Assembly (NCBI GenBank): GCA_031269645.1
Contig: JAISYW010000127.1
Span: 1 to 6,674, forward strand
Direction of reading: 5' to 3'
DNA length: 6,674 bases
Source: Holosporaceae bacterium
Lineage (GTDB): Bacteria > Pseudomonadota > Alphaproteobacteria > UBA3830
The stretch's first letter is position 1, and each line of letters begins with the position of its first letter. The position numbers and the translations under genes are program-made. The notes below the pieces were generated by a model. The model ran no database searches. It saw only the letters and a list, made by a program, of their open reading frames with translations, and was not told the DNA's origin. Of the stretch, positions 1 through 5,628 are shown one piece after another.

Positions 1-39
1 CTTTGATTTGCAAAATCGAATAAATTCGTTCTTTGATTT
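1..39 (+). repeat. 9-bp direct repeat CTTTGATTT with 30-nt period at the topA break
   Basis: CTTTGATTT occurs at 1-9 and again at 31-39, exactly 30 nt apart, so both copies sit in the same topA reading phase (both give Leu-Ile). The segment between contains the in-frame TAA at 21-23. Removing one 30-nt period would restore an open frame from the window edge into topA. This could be a local duplication, or a short insertion with target duplication. With only 30 nt of left context, chance in AT-rich DNA is not excluded. Confidence 0.45.
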
Positions 40-1421
40 TTACAAAGTATGGGAAAAATTTCATTCCTGAAAAAGCGCGCGTATATCAAACAAAAGTAAA
101 GAATGCTCAAGAAGCTCACGAAGCCATTCGTCCGGTAGATGCCTCCATTATTCCCGAATCTTTAAAAGGAAAAGTTGGTTCCGATCTTCTAAAATTATAC
201 GACCTCGTTTGGAAAAGAACGATCGCATCTCACATGTCTTCCGCAGAATTTTACCAGGTACAAGTCGATAGGTCTGATAATAAGGAAAATATTTTCAGAG
301 CAAGCGGAAGTATAGTTATATTTGAAGGATTTTTAAAAGTATACGTGGAAGGCTGTGACGAGCCGCAAGACAATGATAACGAAAGTATTCTCCCCCCACT
401 GGCGCAAAACGATCAAACCAAACTGCAGAATTTAGACGCTTTGCAGCATTTTACAAGTCCTCCTCCGCGTTTTTCGGAAGCAAGTCTCGTAAAAAAAATG
501 GAAGATCTCGGAATTGGAAGACCATCGACCTACGCCACAATTTTACAAGTGTTGCAAGACAGGGGATATGCTAAACTTGTAAAAAAATTCTTTGTGCCGG
601 AAATTCGCGGTCGTTTAGTTACGTCGTTTTTAACAAATTTTTTTGGCCGCTATTTGGAATATGGATTTACGGCTGATCTTGAGCAATCTTTGGATGATAT
701 TTCCAACGGGAAAAAGAAAAAAATCGAAGTCTTGAAAGATTTCTGGAAAGGTTTTTGCGAAAATGTAGATCAAACGAAAAACATAAAGATTTCGGATGTA
801 ATAGATAGATTAAACGAGGCTTTGGAAGCGTTTTTATTTGCAACTGGAAAAGATAAAAAAATTTCTAGAGTATGCCCCGAATGCAAAAACGGCCAATTAA
901 GTTTAAAAATTGGCCGATTTGGATCTTTTATCGGTTGTTCTCATTATCCGGAATGCAAGTTTGTTAGAAAATTAGATTCCTCTCCAACGACGGAGCAGGA
1001 TAATTCCATGTTTCAGTCTTCCGAGTATCCAAAATTTTTAGGAATTGATCCCTCTGATCAATTTGATATCAATATAAAAAAAGGACCCTACGGAATTTAT
1101 CTCCAAAAAGAACAGAAATTATCAAAAACAAACGCTAAATCAAACGTTAAATCCACAAATACGAATGTAATACGAGCATCCGTTCCGAAATTTATCGATC
1201 CCAACAAGATAGATTTAGAACAGGCCATTTCGCTTTTGCAATTGCCAAAAATTCTGGGTCAACATGACGGGGAAGACGTAAAAGTTGGTATCGGGAGATA
1301 TGGTCCATATGTATTCTTCAAAGGTAAGTATACGTCTATCCCAAAGCCGGAAACAATATTATCAATGACGCTAAACGATGCGATAAGTTTACTACAAAAA
1401 CGACAAAAAATTCCTAGCTAA
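24..1421 (+). CDS. topA: DNA topoisomerase I, C-terminal part (5' end outside window; frame interrupted at 21-23)
   Basis: Type IA topoisomerase, which relaxes negatively supercoiled DNA through a transient tyrosine-DNA link. Only the C-terminal ~460 residues are visible; the Toprim domain and catalytic tyrosine would lie upstream. Numbering from the TTG at 33, recognisable family blocks are QEAHEAIRP (26-34), PPPRFSEASLVKKMEDLGIGRPSTYATI-type core (143-170), and the FTADLEQSLDDI segment (~212-223). One tetracysteine zinc-ribbon unit follows (Cys281, 284, 302, 308). After it come C-terminal repeat motifs KGPYGIYL (~350-357) and VGIGRYGPYVFFKGKY (~418-433), the latter ending close to the stop codon. 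The TTG at 33 is an unlikely start because homology appears to continue upstream through IRSLI at 24-38. The same frame meets TAA at 21-23, so the gene is either split, mutated or affected by a sequence error. Identity is firm; intactness is uncertain. Confidence 0.93.
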   Translation: MRSLIFTKYGKNFIPEKARVYQTKVKNAQEAHEAIRPVDASIIPESLKGKVGSDLLKLYDLVWKRTIASHMSSAEFYQVQVDRSDNKENIFRASGSIVIFEGFLKVYVEGCDEPQDNDNESILPPLAQNDQTKLQNLDALQHFTSPPPRFSEASLVKKMEDLGIGRPSTYATILQVLQDRGYAKLVKKFFVPEIRGRLVTSFLTNFFGRYLEYGFTADLEQSLDDISNGKKKKIEVLKDFWKGFCENVDQTKNIKISDVIDRLNEALEAFLFATGKDKKISRVCPECKNGQLSLKIGRFGSFIGCSHYPECKFVRKLDSSPTTEQDNSMFQSSEYPKFLGIDPSDQFDINIKKGPYGIYLQKEQKLSKTNAKSNVKSTNTNVIRASVPKFIDPNKIDLEQAISLLQLPKILGQHDGEDVKVGIGRYGPYVFFKGKYTSIPKPETILSMTLNDAISLLQKRQKIPS

Positions 1422-1515
1422 AGATTGCTCGAATCAGTGAATTAATGCAGTAGATGCAAAGTGAAAATGCTATATTAGACAGATTTCCAGTCATTCATTC
1501 CATTTATGATCCTCG

Positions 1516-2244
1516 CTAGCTGAATTTTTTCTTTAACTTTTCTGCCGGTTGGCTACGTTCGGATGTACTCGATAGAAACAAACTTTCCAAATGAGGAATT
1601 TGTCGAATCAATAAAAGATTTGTGTCCTTGGAAAGACCGGTTCCTCTCAAAAAAAGCCATTTCAATTGAGGAAAAGCTTGTTCGTCGATACCTAGTAAAC
1701 ACTGCGGCGCATTGACATGGCGCAACCACAATTTCTCTACTTTTGGAAAGACGACATCCGTTGGTATTGCAGTTAAACCATCGAAGCATATGGCAAGACT
1801 CGTTATATTCGTAAATGTTTTTCCGATTATTCCTAACTTATTGTCATCTACAGGGAAACTTAACTCAAGATACGTCACATTAGGAAATTCAATTGTAGGC
1901 GACAGAAAAAAAACAAACAATTTCCAGTCCGTAGTCTGTCTTACCATCACACGAAGCAAGCGAAACAATAAATCTTGAAATTTACTTTTATGTTCTGAAT
2001 CAATATTATCGGCCGACAACCACATTTCCACACTATCAATGAATTTTGCAGCATCGTTGCCTCCTACTAAACAAATGCCAGGTATTTTATGCAAGCAATC
2101 CAATGATTCACTTCTTTTTTCCATCTCCATTTTTTCATTTTTGTGCATCATTTCTTCCATGTCCGGTAGCATTCCATTTACACTAAAAGCAAGAGCAACT
2201 AATGCGCATACAAAACAGACGGCGTTACACTTAATTTTTTTCAT
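1516..2244 (-). CDS. Secreted leucine-rich-repeat-like protein (242 aa), function unknown
   Basis: The frame is open from a GTG at 2304, but the ATG at 2244 is preferred. It has AAGGAA about 7-8 nt upstream and begins with a classic Sec signal peptide: MKKIK, then a hydrophobic stretch to about residue 20, with likely cleavage near VNG/M (24/25). A Met/Glu/Lys-rich linker follows (~28-45). The second half carries five LRR-like units starting at about residues 120 (FPNVTYLEL), 144 (FTNITSLAI), 166 (FPKVEKLWL), 191 (FPQLKWLFL) and 216 (IPHLESLFL), spaced 22-25 residues, as in LRR proteins. No enzymatic motif or anchor was seen, and the C-terminus is basic. The gene is convergent with topA and stands alone on its strand. 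Exported LRR proteins in host-associated bacteria often bind host or envelope proteins; that role here is inference only. The gene and signal peptide are well supported; the LRR class is likely. Confidence 0.8.
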   Translation of the reverse strand: MKKIKCNAVCFVCALVALAFSVNGMLPDMEEMMHKNEKMEMEKRSESLDCLHKIPGICLVGGNDAAKFIDSVEMWLSADNIDSEHKSKFQDLLFRLLRVMVRQTTDWKLFVFFLSPTIEFPNVTYLELSFPVDDNKLGIIGKTFTNITSLAICFDGLTAIPTDVVFPKVEKLWLRHVNAPQCLLGIDEQAFPQLKWLFLRGTGLSKDTNLLLIRQIPHLESLFLSSTSERSQPAEKLKKKFS

Positions 2245-2253
2245 ATGGTTATT

Positions 2254-2268
2254 CCTTTCTGAAAGAGG
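2254..2268 (-). promoter_or_regulatory. Ribosome binding site of the LRR gene inside a possible hairpin
   Basis: On the minus strand the 15 nt CCTCTTTCAGAAAGG can fold with CC-T/A-GG and TT/AA pairs, one bulged C and a UCAG tetraloop. The 3' arm is the AAGG of the Shine-Dalgarno sequence. Further upstream in the same leader, TTCCTTCC (2295-2288) matches the complement of GAAAGGAA at 7 of 8 positions. The leader therefore has two ways to cover the ribosome binding site. The base complementarity is seen; any regulation is inferred. Confidence 0.3.
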
Positions 2269-2430
2269 CAACATTATATTGTTTACCGGAAGGAAGCTAA
2301 ACACACGCTATACTCAAAGACCGTACCATACGTTCTTACTTCTTAAAATAAAATATTTTCTATTAGAAAAACTTCCTTTGTATGATTTTGTGTCTCCAAA
2401 TATTAATAACTCAAAAAAATACGGCTATCT

Positions 2431-2459
2431 AGTATAACCTCCAAAATAATTTTTGTCAA
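2431..2459 (-). promoter_or_regulatory. Strong sigma-70-type promoter reading toward the LRR gene
   Basis: On the minus strand TTGACA (2459-2454) is followed by a 17-nt spacer and TATACT (2436-2431): a perfect -35, a one-mismatch -10 and the optimal spacing. Transcription would start near 2424, giving a leader of about 180 nt before the ATG at 2244. No other gene lies between. A second -10-like TATAAT at 2278-2273 lacks a good -35. Confidence 0.65.
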
Positions 2460-2480
2460 CTTATTTTTTCAGAATTTAAC

Positions 2481-2508
2481 GATTTCTTAAAGAAAAATTT
2501 AGGAAATC
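2481..2508. repeat. Imperfect inverted repeat, 11-bp arms, 6-nt loop
   Basis: GATTTCTTAAA is followed by the loop GAAAAA and TTTAGGAAATC. The arms are complementary at 10 of 11 positions, the eleventh being a G-T wobble on the plus strand. There is no T-run after the stem on either strand, so it does not look like an intrinsic terminator. It lies between the two divergent promoters, about 22 bp beyond the minus-strand -35 and about 95 bp before the psd -35. A regulator site is possible; chance in AT-rich DNA is also possible. Confidence 0.35.
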
Positions 2509-2602
2509 ACAAAAAAAACAAGTTCTACAAAAAAAATATAATGGATCAAGCGCCAAATGGATGGCCCAATGCTTTGGGTAACAAGAGATAAGTCCCGGGA
2601 AT

Positions 2603-2630
2603 TTGAATTCTTGAGATATAAGTATATAAT
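2603..2630 (+). promoter_or_regulatory. psd: Putative promoter for psd and downstream genes
   Basis: A perfect TATAAT -10 at 2625-2630 lies 16 nt after TTGAAT (2603-2608, 4 of 6 to the -35 consensus). The predicted start near 2637 would give a 5' leader of about 24 nt before the psd ATG, and GGAG (2649-2652) sits 8 nt before that ATG. GAGAT (2613-2617) and ATCTC (2629-2633) form a short inverted repeat over the -10, which could be an operator, but 5-bp arms are weak evidence. Confidence 0.5.
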
Positions 2631-2660
2631 CTCCCAGAAAAATGTTGTGGAGACATAGTA

Positions 2661-3347
2661 ATGGACATTAGATTACCTTTTGATAAAGACGGCGGAAAAA
2701 TTGCTGGCATTATAGCTGTTTTTGCCATCTTTTTGGGAAACGTAAGCACTAACATGGGATGGGTAGGCTTCCTATTAACCATCGGGTGCTTGTTATTTTT
2801 TCGGGACCCAGAAAGGGTTCATCCTACAAAGAAATCGATCGTCGTTAGCCCAGCGGACGGAATTGTCTTAAAAATTTCCGAATGCAAACCTCCGGAAGAA
2901 TTAGGAATCAAAGAACAACGGAAAAAAATTAGCATATTTATGAGTGTTTTTAACGTGCATGTTAATAGAACTCCTATTTCAGGTATTGTAGAAAAGATTT
3001 TCTACGTACCCGGTCGATTTTTTAATGTTACTCTCGACAAGGCAAGCGACTTCAATGAACGTCAAGCAATTTTTATGAGAACAAAAGACGGCACTTCCAT
3101 AATCTTCGTTCAGATTGCTGGATTAATCGCCAGAAGAATTCGAAGCGATATTTCCGAAGGACAAGAACTTGAAATAGGCGAGCGTATCGGCATTATAAGA
3201 TTCGGAAGTCGCGTAGATGTTTATTTACCCATGAGTTCCAATATTACAATTGAAGAAGGACAGATCACTATCGGCGGAGAAACGATAATCGCCAATCTAA
3301 TGGATAAAAATTCAAAACCAGATTCAAAAAAAGAAACGAAAAATTAA
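2661..3347 (+). CDS. psd: Phosphatidylserine decarboxylase proenzyme, short form (228 aa)
   Basis: Converts phosphatidylserine to phosphatidylethanolamine plus CO2 at the inner membrane, using a pyruvoyl group made by self-cleavage. Two hydrophobic segments at about residues 12-30 and 34-47 would anchor it. Family motifs are in order: FFRDPER (46-52), SPADG (63-67, Asp66), FMSVFNVHVNR (93-103, His100), NERQ (132-135), QIAGLIARRI (151-160) and the cleavage site FGSR (181-184). Cleavage between Gly182 and Ser183 would yield a beta chain of 182 residues and an alpha chain of 46 residues. Asp66, His100 and Ser183 fit the known Asp-His-Ser processing triad by eye. The length matches the short Psd class of many alphaproteobacteria. 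The ATG follows GGAG at 8 nt. It is the first gene of the plus-strand block, 56 nt ahead of pssA, which makes its substrate. A Lys-rich tail ends the protein. Intact and well supported. Confidence 0.96.
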   Translation: MDIRLPFDKDGGKIAGIIAVFAIFLGNVSTNMGWVGFLLTIGCLLFFRDPERVHPTKKSIVVSPADGIVLKISECKPPEELGIKEQRKKISIFMSVFNVHVNRTPISGIVEKIFYVPGRFFNVTLDKASDFNERQAIFMRTKDGTSIIFVQIAGLIARRIRSDISEGQELEIGERIGIIRFGSRVDVYLPMSSNITIEEGQITIGGETIIANLMDKNSKPDSKKETKN

Positions 3348-3392
3348 CCGAAAAGACTTTAAAATTATAAATATACGTTGATAAAAATATTG

Positions 3393-3398
3393 AGGAGG
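3393..3398 (+). promoter_or_regulatory. pssA: Consensus Shine-Dalgarno AGGAGG of pssA
   Basis: AGGAGG lies 5 nt before the ATG at 3404. It is the strongest ribosome binding site in the window and fixes the pssA start there rather than at the internal Met22. No terminator-like hairpin separates it from psd, so pssA is probably co-transcribed but translated independently. Confidence 0.75.
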
Positions 3399-3403
3399 AA
3401 AAT

Positions 3404-4213
3404 ATGCTAGACAAAGAAATATTATACGACAATGTCGGAGACGTAAATAAAAAAAATGGAACTTTGATGCGGTTTTTACCAAGCACCGTTACTATCGCTG
3501 CTTTTTGTTGCGGATTAACTGCTATCAAGCTGGCGTTATTTCAGAAATGGGAAATGGCTGTGTTATGTATTTTTATTTCTGCGCTTTTGGATGCATTTGA
3601 TGGAAAAGTAGCCAGATTGCTTGGCCATTCGTCGCAATTTGGCGCTCAATTGGATTCACTATCTGATTTAGTTTGTTTCGGCGTGGCCCCTTCCCTAATA
3701 CTATTTTTAAAAACAGGATATATGCTTGAAAATATTGGTTGGGGCGTATGCTTGTTTTTTTCTATATGTTGTGCGCTTAGGTTGGCCAGATTCAATGTAG
3801 CGCAAATTGTTGGCGAATCTAAGCCGGATTGGGCTAAAAAATATTTTTCCGGCGTTCCTGCTCCTGCCGGTGCTATTTTAGCTATTTTTCCTTTGGTTTT
3901 ATTTTTTAAAACTGGGGATTATGTATTTTTGTGTCCAACTTTTGTATCGTTTGCTTTGTTGATCTCTGGAGTATTGATGATAAGTACCTTAAAGACATTT
4001 TCGTCAAAAATGATAGAAATCGGCAGCGAATCTGCTTTGTTAGCTTTGATATCTATAAGCCTTCTTATTATTTGCTTGATAACAGATTTGTGGTTGACGT
4101 TATCTATTATGGTTACGTTATACATAATGTTGATTCCATATTCTGTGTACAAGTATTCCAAAACTCAAAAAACTGAAAATCAAGAATCGTGTGAATCTAA
4201 GCGTTGCAAATGA
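3404..4213 (+). CDS. pssA: CDP-diacylglycerol-serine O-phosphatidyltransferase (269 aa)
   Basis: Integral-membrane enzyme that joins L-serine to CDP-diacylglycerol, giving phosphatidylserine and CMP; Psd upstream then makes phosphatidylethanolamine. The full CDP-alcohol phosphatidyltransferase signature is present: Asp66-Gly67-x2-Ala70-Arg71-x8-Gly80-x3-Asp84-x3-Asp88, with no key residue missing. Several hydrophobic helices surround it (about residues 27-45, 51-65, 89-103, 110-126, 151-168, 174-195 and a hydrophobic C-terminal region to about 248). ALRLARFN (124-131) and FSGVPAPAGA (148-157) are further features typical of the PssA branch rather than of phosphatidylglycerophosphate synthase. 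The start is fixed by AGGAGG. The C-terminus is a polar tail, and the stop TGA overlaps the next gene's ATG (ATGA), suggesting translational coupling. Intact and confident. Confidence 0.95.
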   Translation: MLDKEILYDNVGDVNKKNGTLMRFLPSTVTIAAFCCGLTAIKLALFQKWEMAVLCIFISALLDAFDGKVARLLGHSSQFGAQLDSLSDLVCFGVAPSLILFLKTGYMLENIGWGVCLFFSICCALRLARFNVAQIVGESKPDWAKKYFSGVPAPAGAILAIFPLVLFFKTGDYVFLCPTFVSFALLISGVLMISTLKTFSSKMIEIGSESALLALISISLLIICLITDLWLTLSIMVTLYIMLIPYSVYKYSKTQKTENQESCESKRCK

Positions 4214-5361
4214 GGCTAAAGCTATTCCTAATATTATTTTTAGGAACCTTCTGCTTCATTTTCTTTCTGAAATCACATAAAGGCGTTGAATATTCTGATA
4301 ATGGGTTAATCGAAGCGCTCGTTAAGGAAAAATTTGGCCCGTTAGATGCGGAAAAACGTTTATGCATAATGACCGGTATCGATTATATACCTTATGCGCT
4401 AATAGAAATATTTGAAAATATCACTGGCATAAAAGTAATCACCGATATTTTTGATTCAAATGAAATTTTAGAGGCCAAATTACTCGCTGGTGGAATGCAG
4501 TGTGATATTGTATTTCCTACAGCGTGGCCGCATTTCGCCAGACAGCTGAAAACCGATATTTACCAAAAGCTTGACAAGAAAAGGATAGATTTTTCTATCT
4601 TCGACGAAGATATTTTGGGGAAATTATCAAAGCAGGATGAAAATAATGAATACTCGGTACCGTATCAATTCGGTATTTCTGGCATAGGTATGAGCGAAAG
4701 GATTATAGATAAAGCGCTAAAAAATGCCCCCAAAAATAGTTTGGCCATAGTATTTGATCCAACTTACGTAAAGAAAATAAGCAAATATAGAATATCGTTG
4801 TACGAATCTCCTAATGAGATATTTCCCGCAGTTTTGGCGTATCTTGGACTAAATCCAGAAACAGAGAATTCTGAAGATATAATGAAAGCAGCTGAACATT
4901 TAAAAAAAATTAGACGTTACATATCAAAATTTACATCTTTTGGGTTTGAGGACCTATCTTCAGGAAATGCATGCGTGACTTTAAGCGCTTCCGGAGATAT
5001 ATTGAGGGTTAATCGTAACCACAAAAATCCTGATATCAAATTTTTCTGTCCAAAAGAGGGAGCCTCTTTATGGGTAGATGTGGTTGCGATCCCAGTTGGA
5101 GCGAAACATCTCAATAATGTGTATGCTTTTTTGAAATTTTTGTTCCATCCGATGGTAATAGCCCGCATAACAAACGAAACGTTTCGAGCAAACGCTGTTG
5201 TTAATGCGAAGAAATATGTCGATAGAGATATAATTAACAATCGTGATATTTATCCGGATATAGCAATCAGAAAAAAATGCTACATAGAAAAACCTTTATC
5301 GCCAAATATCGAGGCATTAAAGACGAGATTACTTACAAAAATCAAATCAACTGACGATTAA
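4210..5361 (+). CDS. PotD/PotF-type extracellular solute-binding protein of an ABC transporter (383 aa)
   Basis: Periplasmic or membrane-tethered ligand binder of the spermidine/putrescine family, which delivers a ligand to an ABC importer. The ATG at 4210 overlaps the pssA stop; a TTG at 4204 is less likely. Residues ~3-20 are a hydrophobic signal or anchor with no clear lipobox. Family landmarks follow: a DYIPYAL start (~58-64), ITDIFDSNEILEAKLLAGG (~77-95), CDIVFPTA (~98-105), VPYQFGISGIGMS (~150-162), ESPNEIFPAVLAYLGLNP (~199-216), CPKEGASLWVDVVAIP (~280-295) and IYPD (~347-350). By eye against PotF/PotD, Trp288 and Asp290 in LWVD are kept. Two other ligand-stacking Trp positions appear changed, to Gly56 and Ala260, so the ligand may not be putrescine or spermidine. 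No permease or ATPase gene is visible nearby. Family is confident; ligand unknown. Confidence 0.87.
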   Translation: MRLKLFLILFLGTFCFIFFLKSHKGVEYSDNGLIEALVKEKFGPLDAEKRLCIMTGIDYIPYALIEIFENITGIKVITDIFDSNEILEAKLLAGGMQCDIVFPTAWPHFARQLKTDIYQKLDKKRIDFSIFDEDILGKLSKQDENNEYSVPYQFGISGIGMSERIIDKALKNAPKNSLAIVFDPTYVKKISKYRISLYESPNEIFPAVLAYLGLNPETENSEDIMKAAEHLKKIRRYISKFTSFGFEDLSSGNACVTLSASGDILRVNRNHKNPDIKFFCPKEGASLWVDVVAIPVGAKHLNNVYAFLKFLFHPMVIARITNETFRANAVVNAKKYVDRDIINNRDIYPDIAIRKKCYIEKPLSPNIEALKTRLLTKIKSTDD

Positions 5362-5400
5362 ATTAGTGGTTTATGTTGTAAAATTGGAATATTGCATTAA

Positions 5401-5628
5401 ATGTATCGGACTTCTATAATGCGCCATATGTTTATAAGTAGCTTTTGCATCTTATGTTCTTCATGCTCTGATCTAAACACTTCGGACCTTCCGAATTTGA
5501 ACAGAGAATCGTTTTCGTATAACATAGTCATGCAAAAACAATCGTTTTTAAAAAATCGCATCGGCGGTATACATAAACGAAAAGCAATTTCAGCAAAAAA
5601 AAGAGAGGAAATATGTTCAAAAAAATAG
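5401..5628 (+). CDS. Small putative lipoprotein (75 aa or less), unknown
   Basis: The frame is open from ATG 5401, with alternative in-frame ATGs at 5419 and 5428. The 5419 start has CGGA about 9 nt upstream and gives an Arg-His start, a short hydrophobic stretch, and then CILCSSCSDLN. This resembles a lipoprotein signal, with the modified Cys being that of SSC (Cys22 counted from 5401); Cys at the -3 position is unusual. The rest is short, polar and ends strongly basic (HKRKAISAKKREE), with no family recognised. The gene follows the solute-binding protein by 39 nt or more and overlaps the start of the S9 peptidase by 16 nt. Its last codons contain that gene's ribosome binding site, so the basic tail partly reflects purine-rich ribosome-binding-site sequence. 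It could be a real small lipoprotein, a remnant, or chance. Confidence 0.42.
   Translation: MYRTSIMRHMFISSFCILCSSCSDLNTSDLPNLNRESFSYNIVMQKQSFLKNRIGGIHKRKAISAKKREEICSKK

Larger units (their letters stand above)
2245..2660. other. 416-bp divergent intergenic region
   Basis: No convincing protein gene lies here. From left to right it holds the LRR gene's ribosome binding site (~2254), a minus-strand leader, a small CGTA-3-TACG hairpin (2322-2332), the minus-strand promoter (2431-2459), an AT-rich 11-bp inverted repeat (2481-2508), a less AT-rich patch (about 2541-2605) containing the perfect palindrome TCCCGGGA, and the putative psd promoter (2603-2630). No tRNA-like cloverleaf was recognised. 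Confidence 0.6.

Noticed and set aside
1422..1515. Possible bidirectional terminator between convergent topA and the LRR gene
   Set aside because: Only a 4-bp TGCA pairing and a GCTAGC palindrome are present; no stem followed by a T-run on either strand.
2039..2437. 132-codon plus-strand open frame across the LRR gene start and its leader
   Set aside because: It is antisense to the well-supported signal peptide region, has no ribosome binding site, and shows no family features.
2541..2591. 16-residue ORF (ATG at 2541, TAA at 2589) in a patch less AT-rich than its surroundings
   Set aside because: No Shine-Dalgarno, no recognisable peptide, and it lies upstream of the better psd promoter; the composition change alone does not show a gene.
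4917..5240. 107-codon minus-strand frame inside the solute-binding protein gene
   Set aside because: It is a mirror frame of a gene with clear family homology; no start signal or motif of its own.
5362..5400. Promoter or terminator between the solute-binding protein and the small lipoprotein ORF
   Set aside because: TTGTAA-like and weak pairing sequences occur but without a matching -10 or a stable stem; too weak to call.
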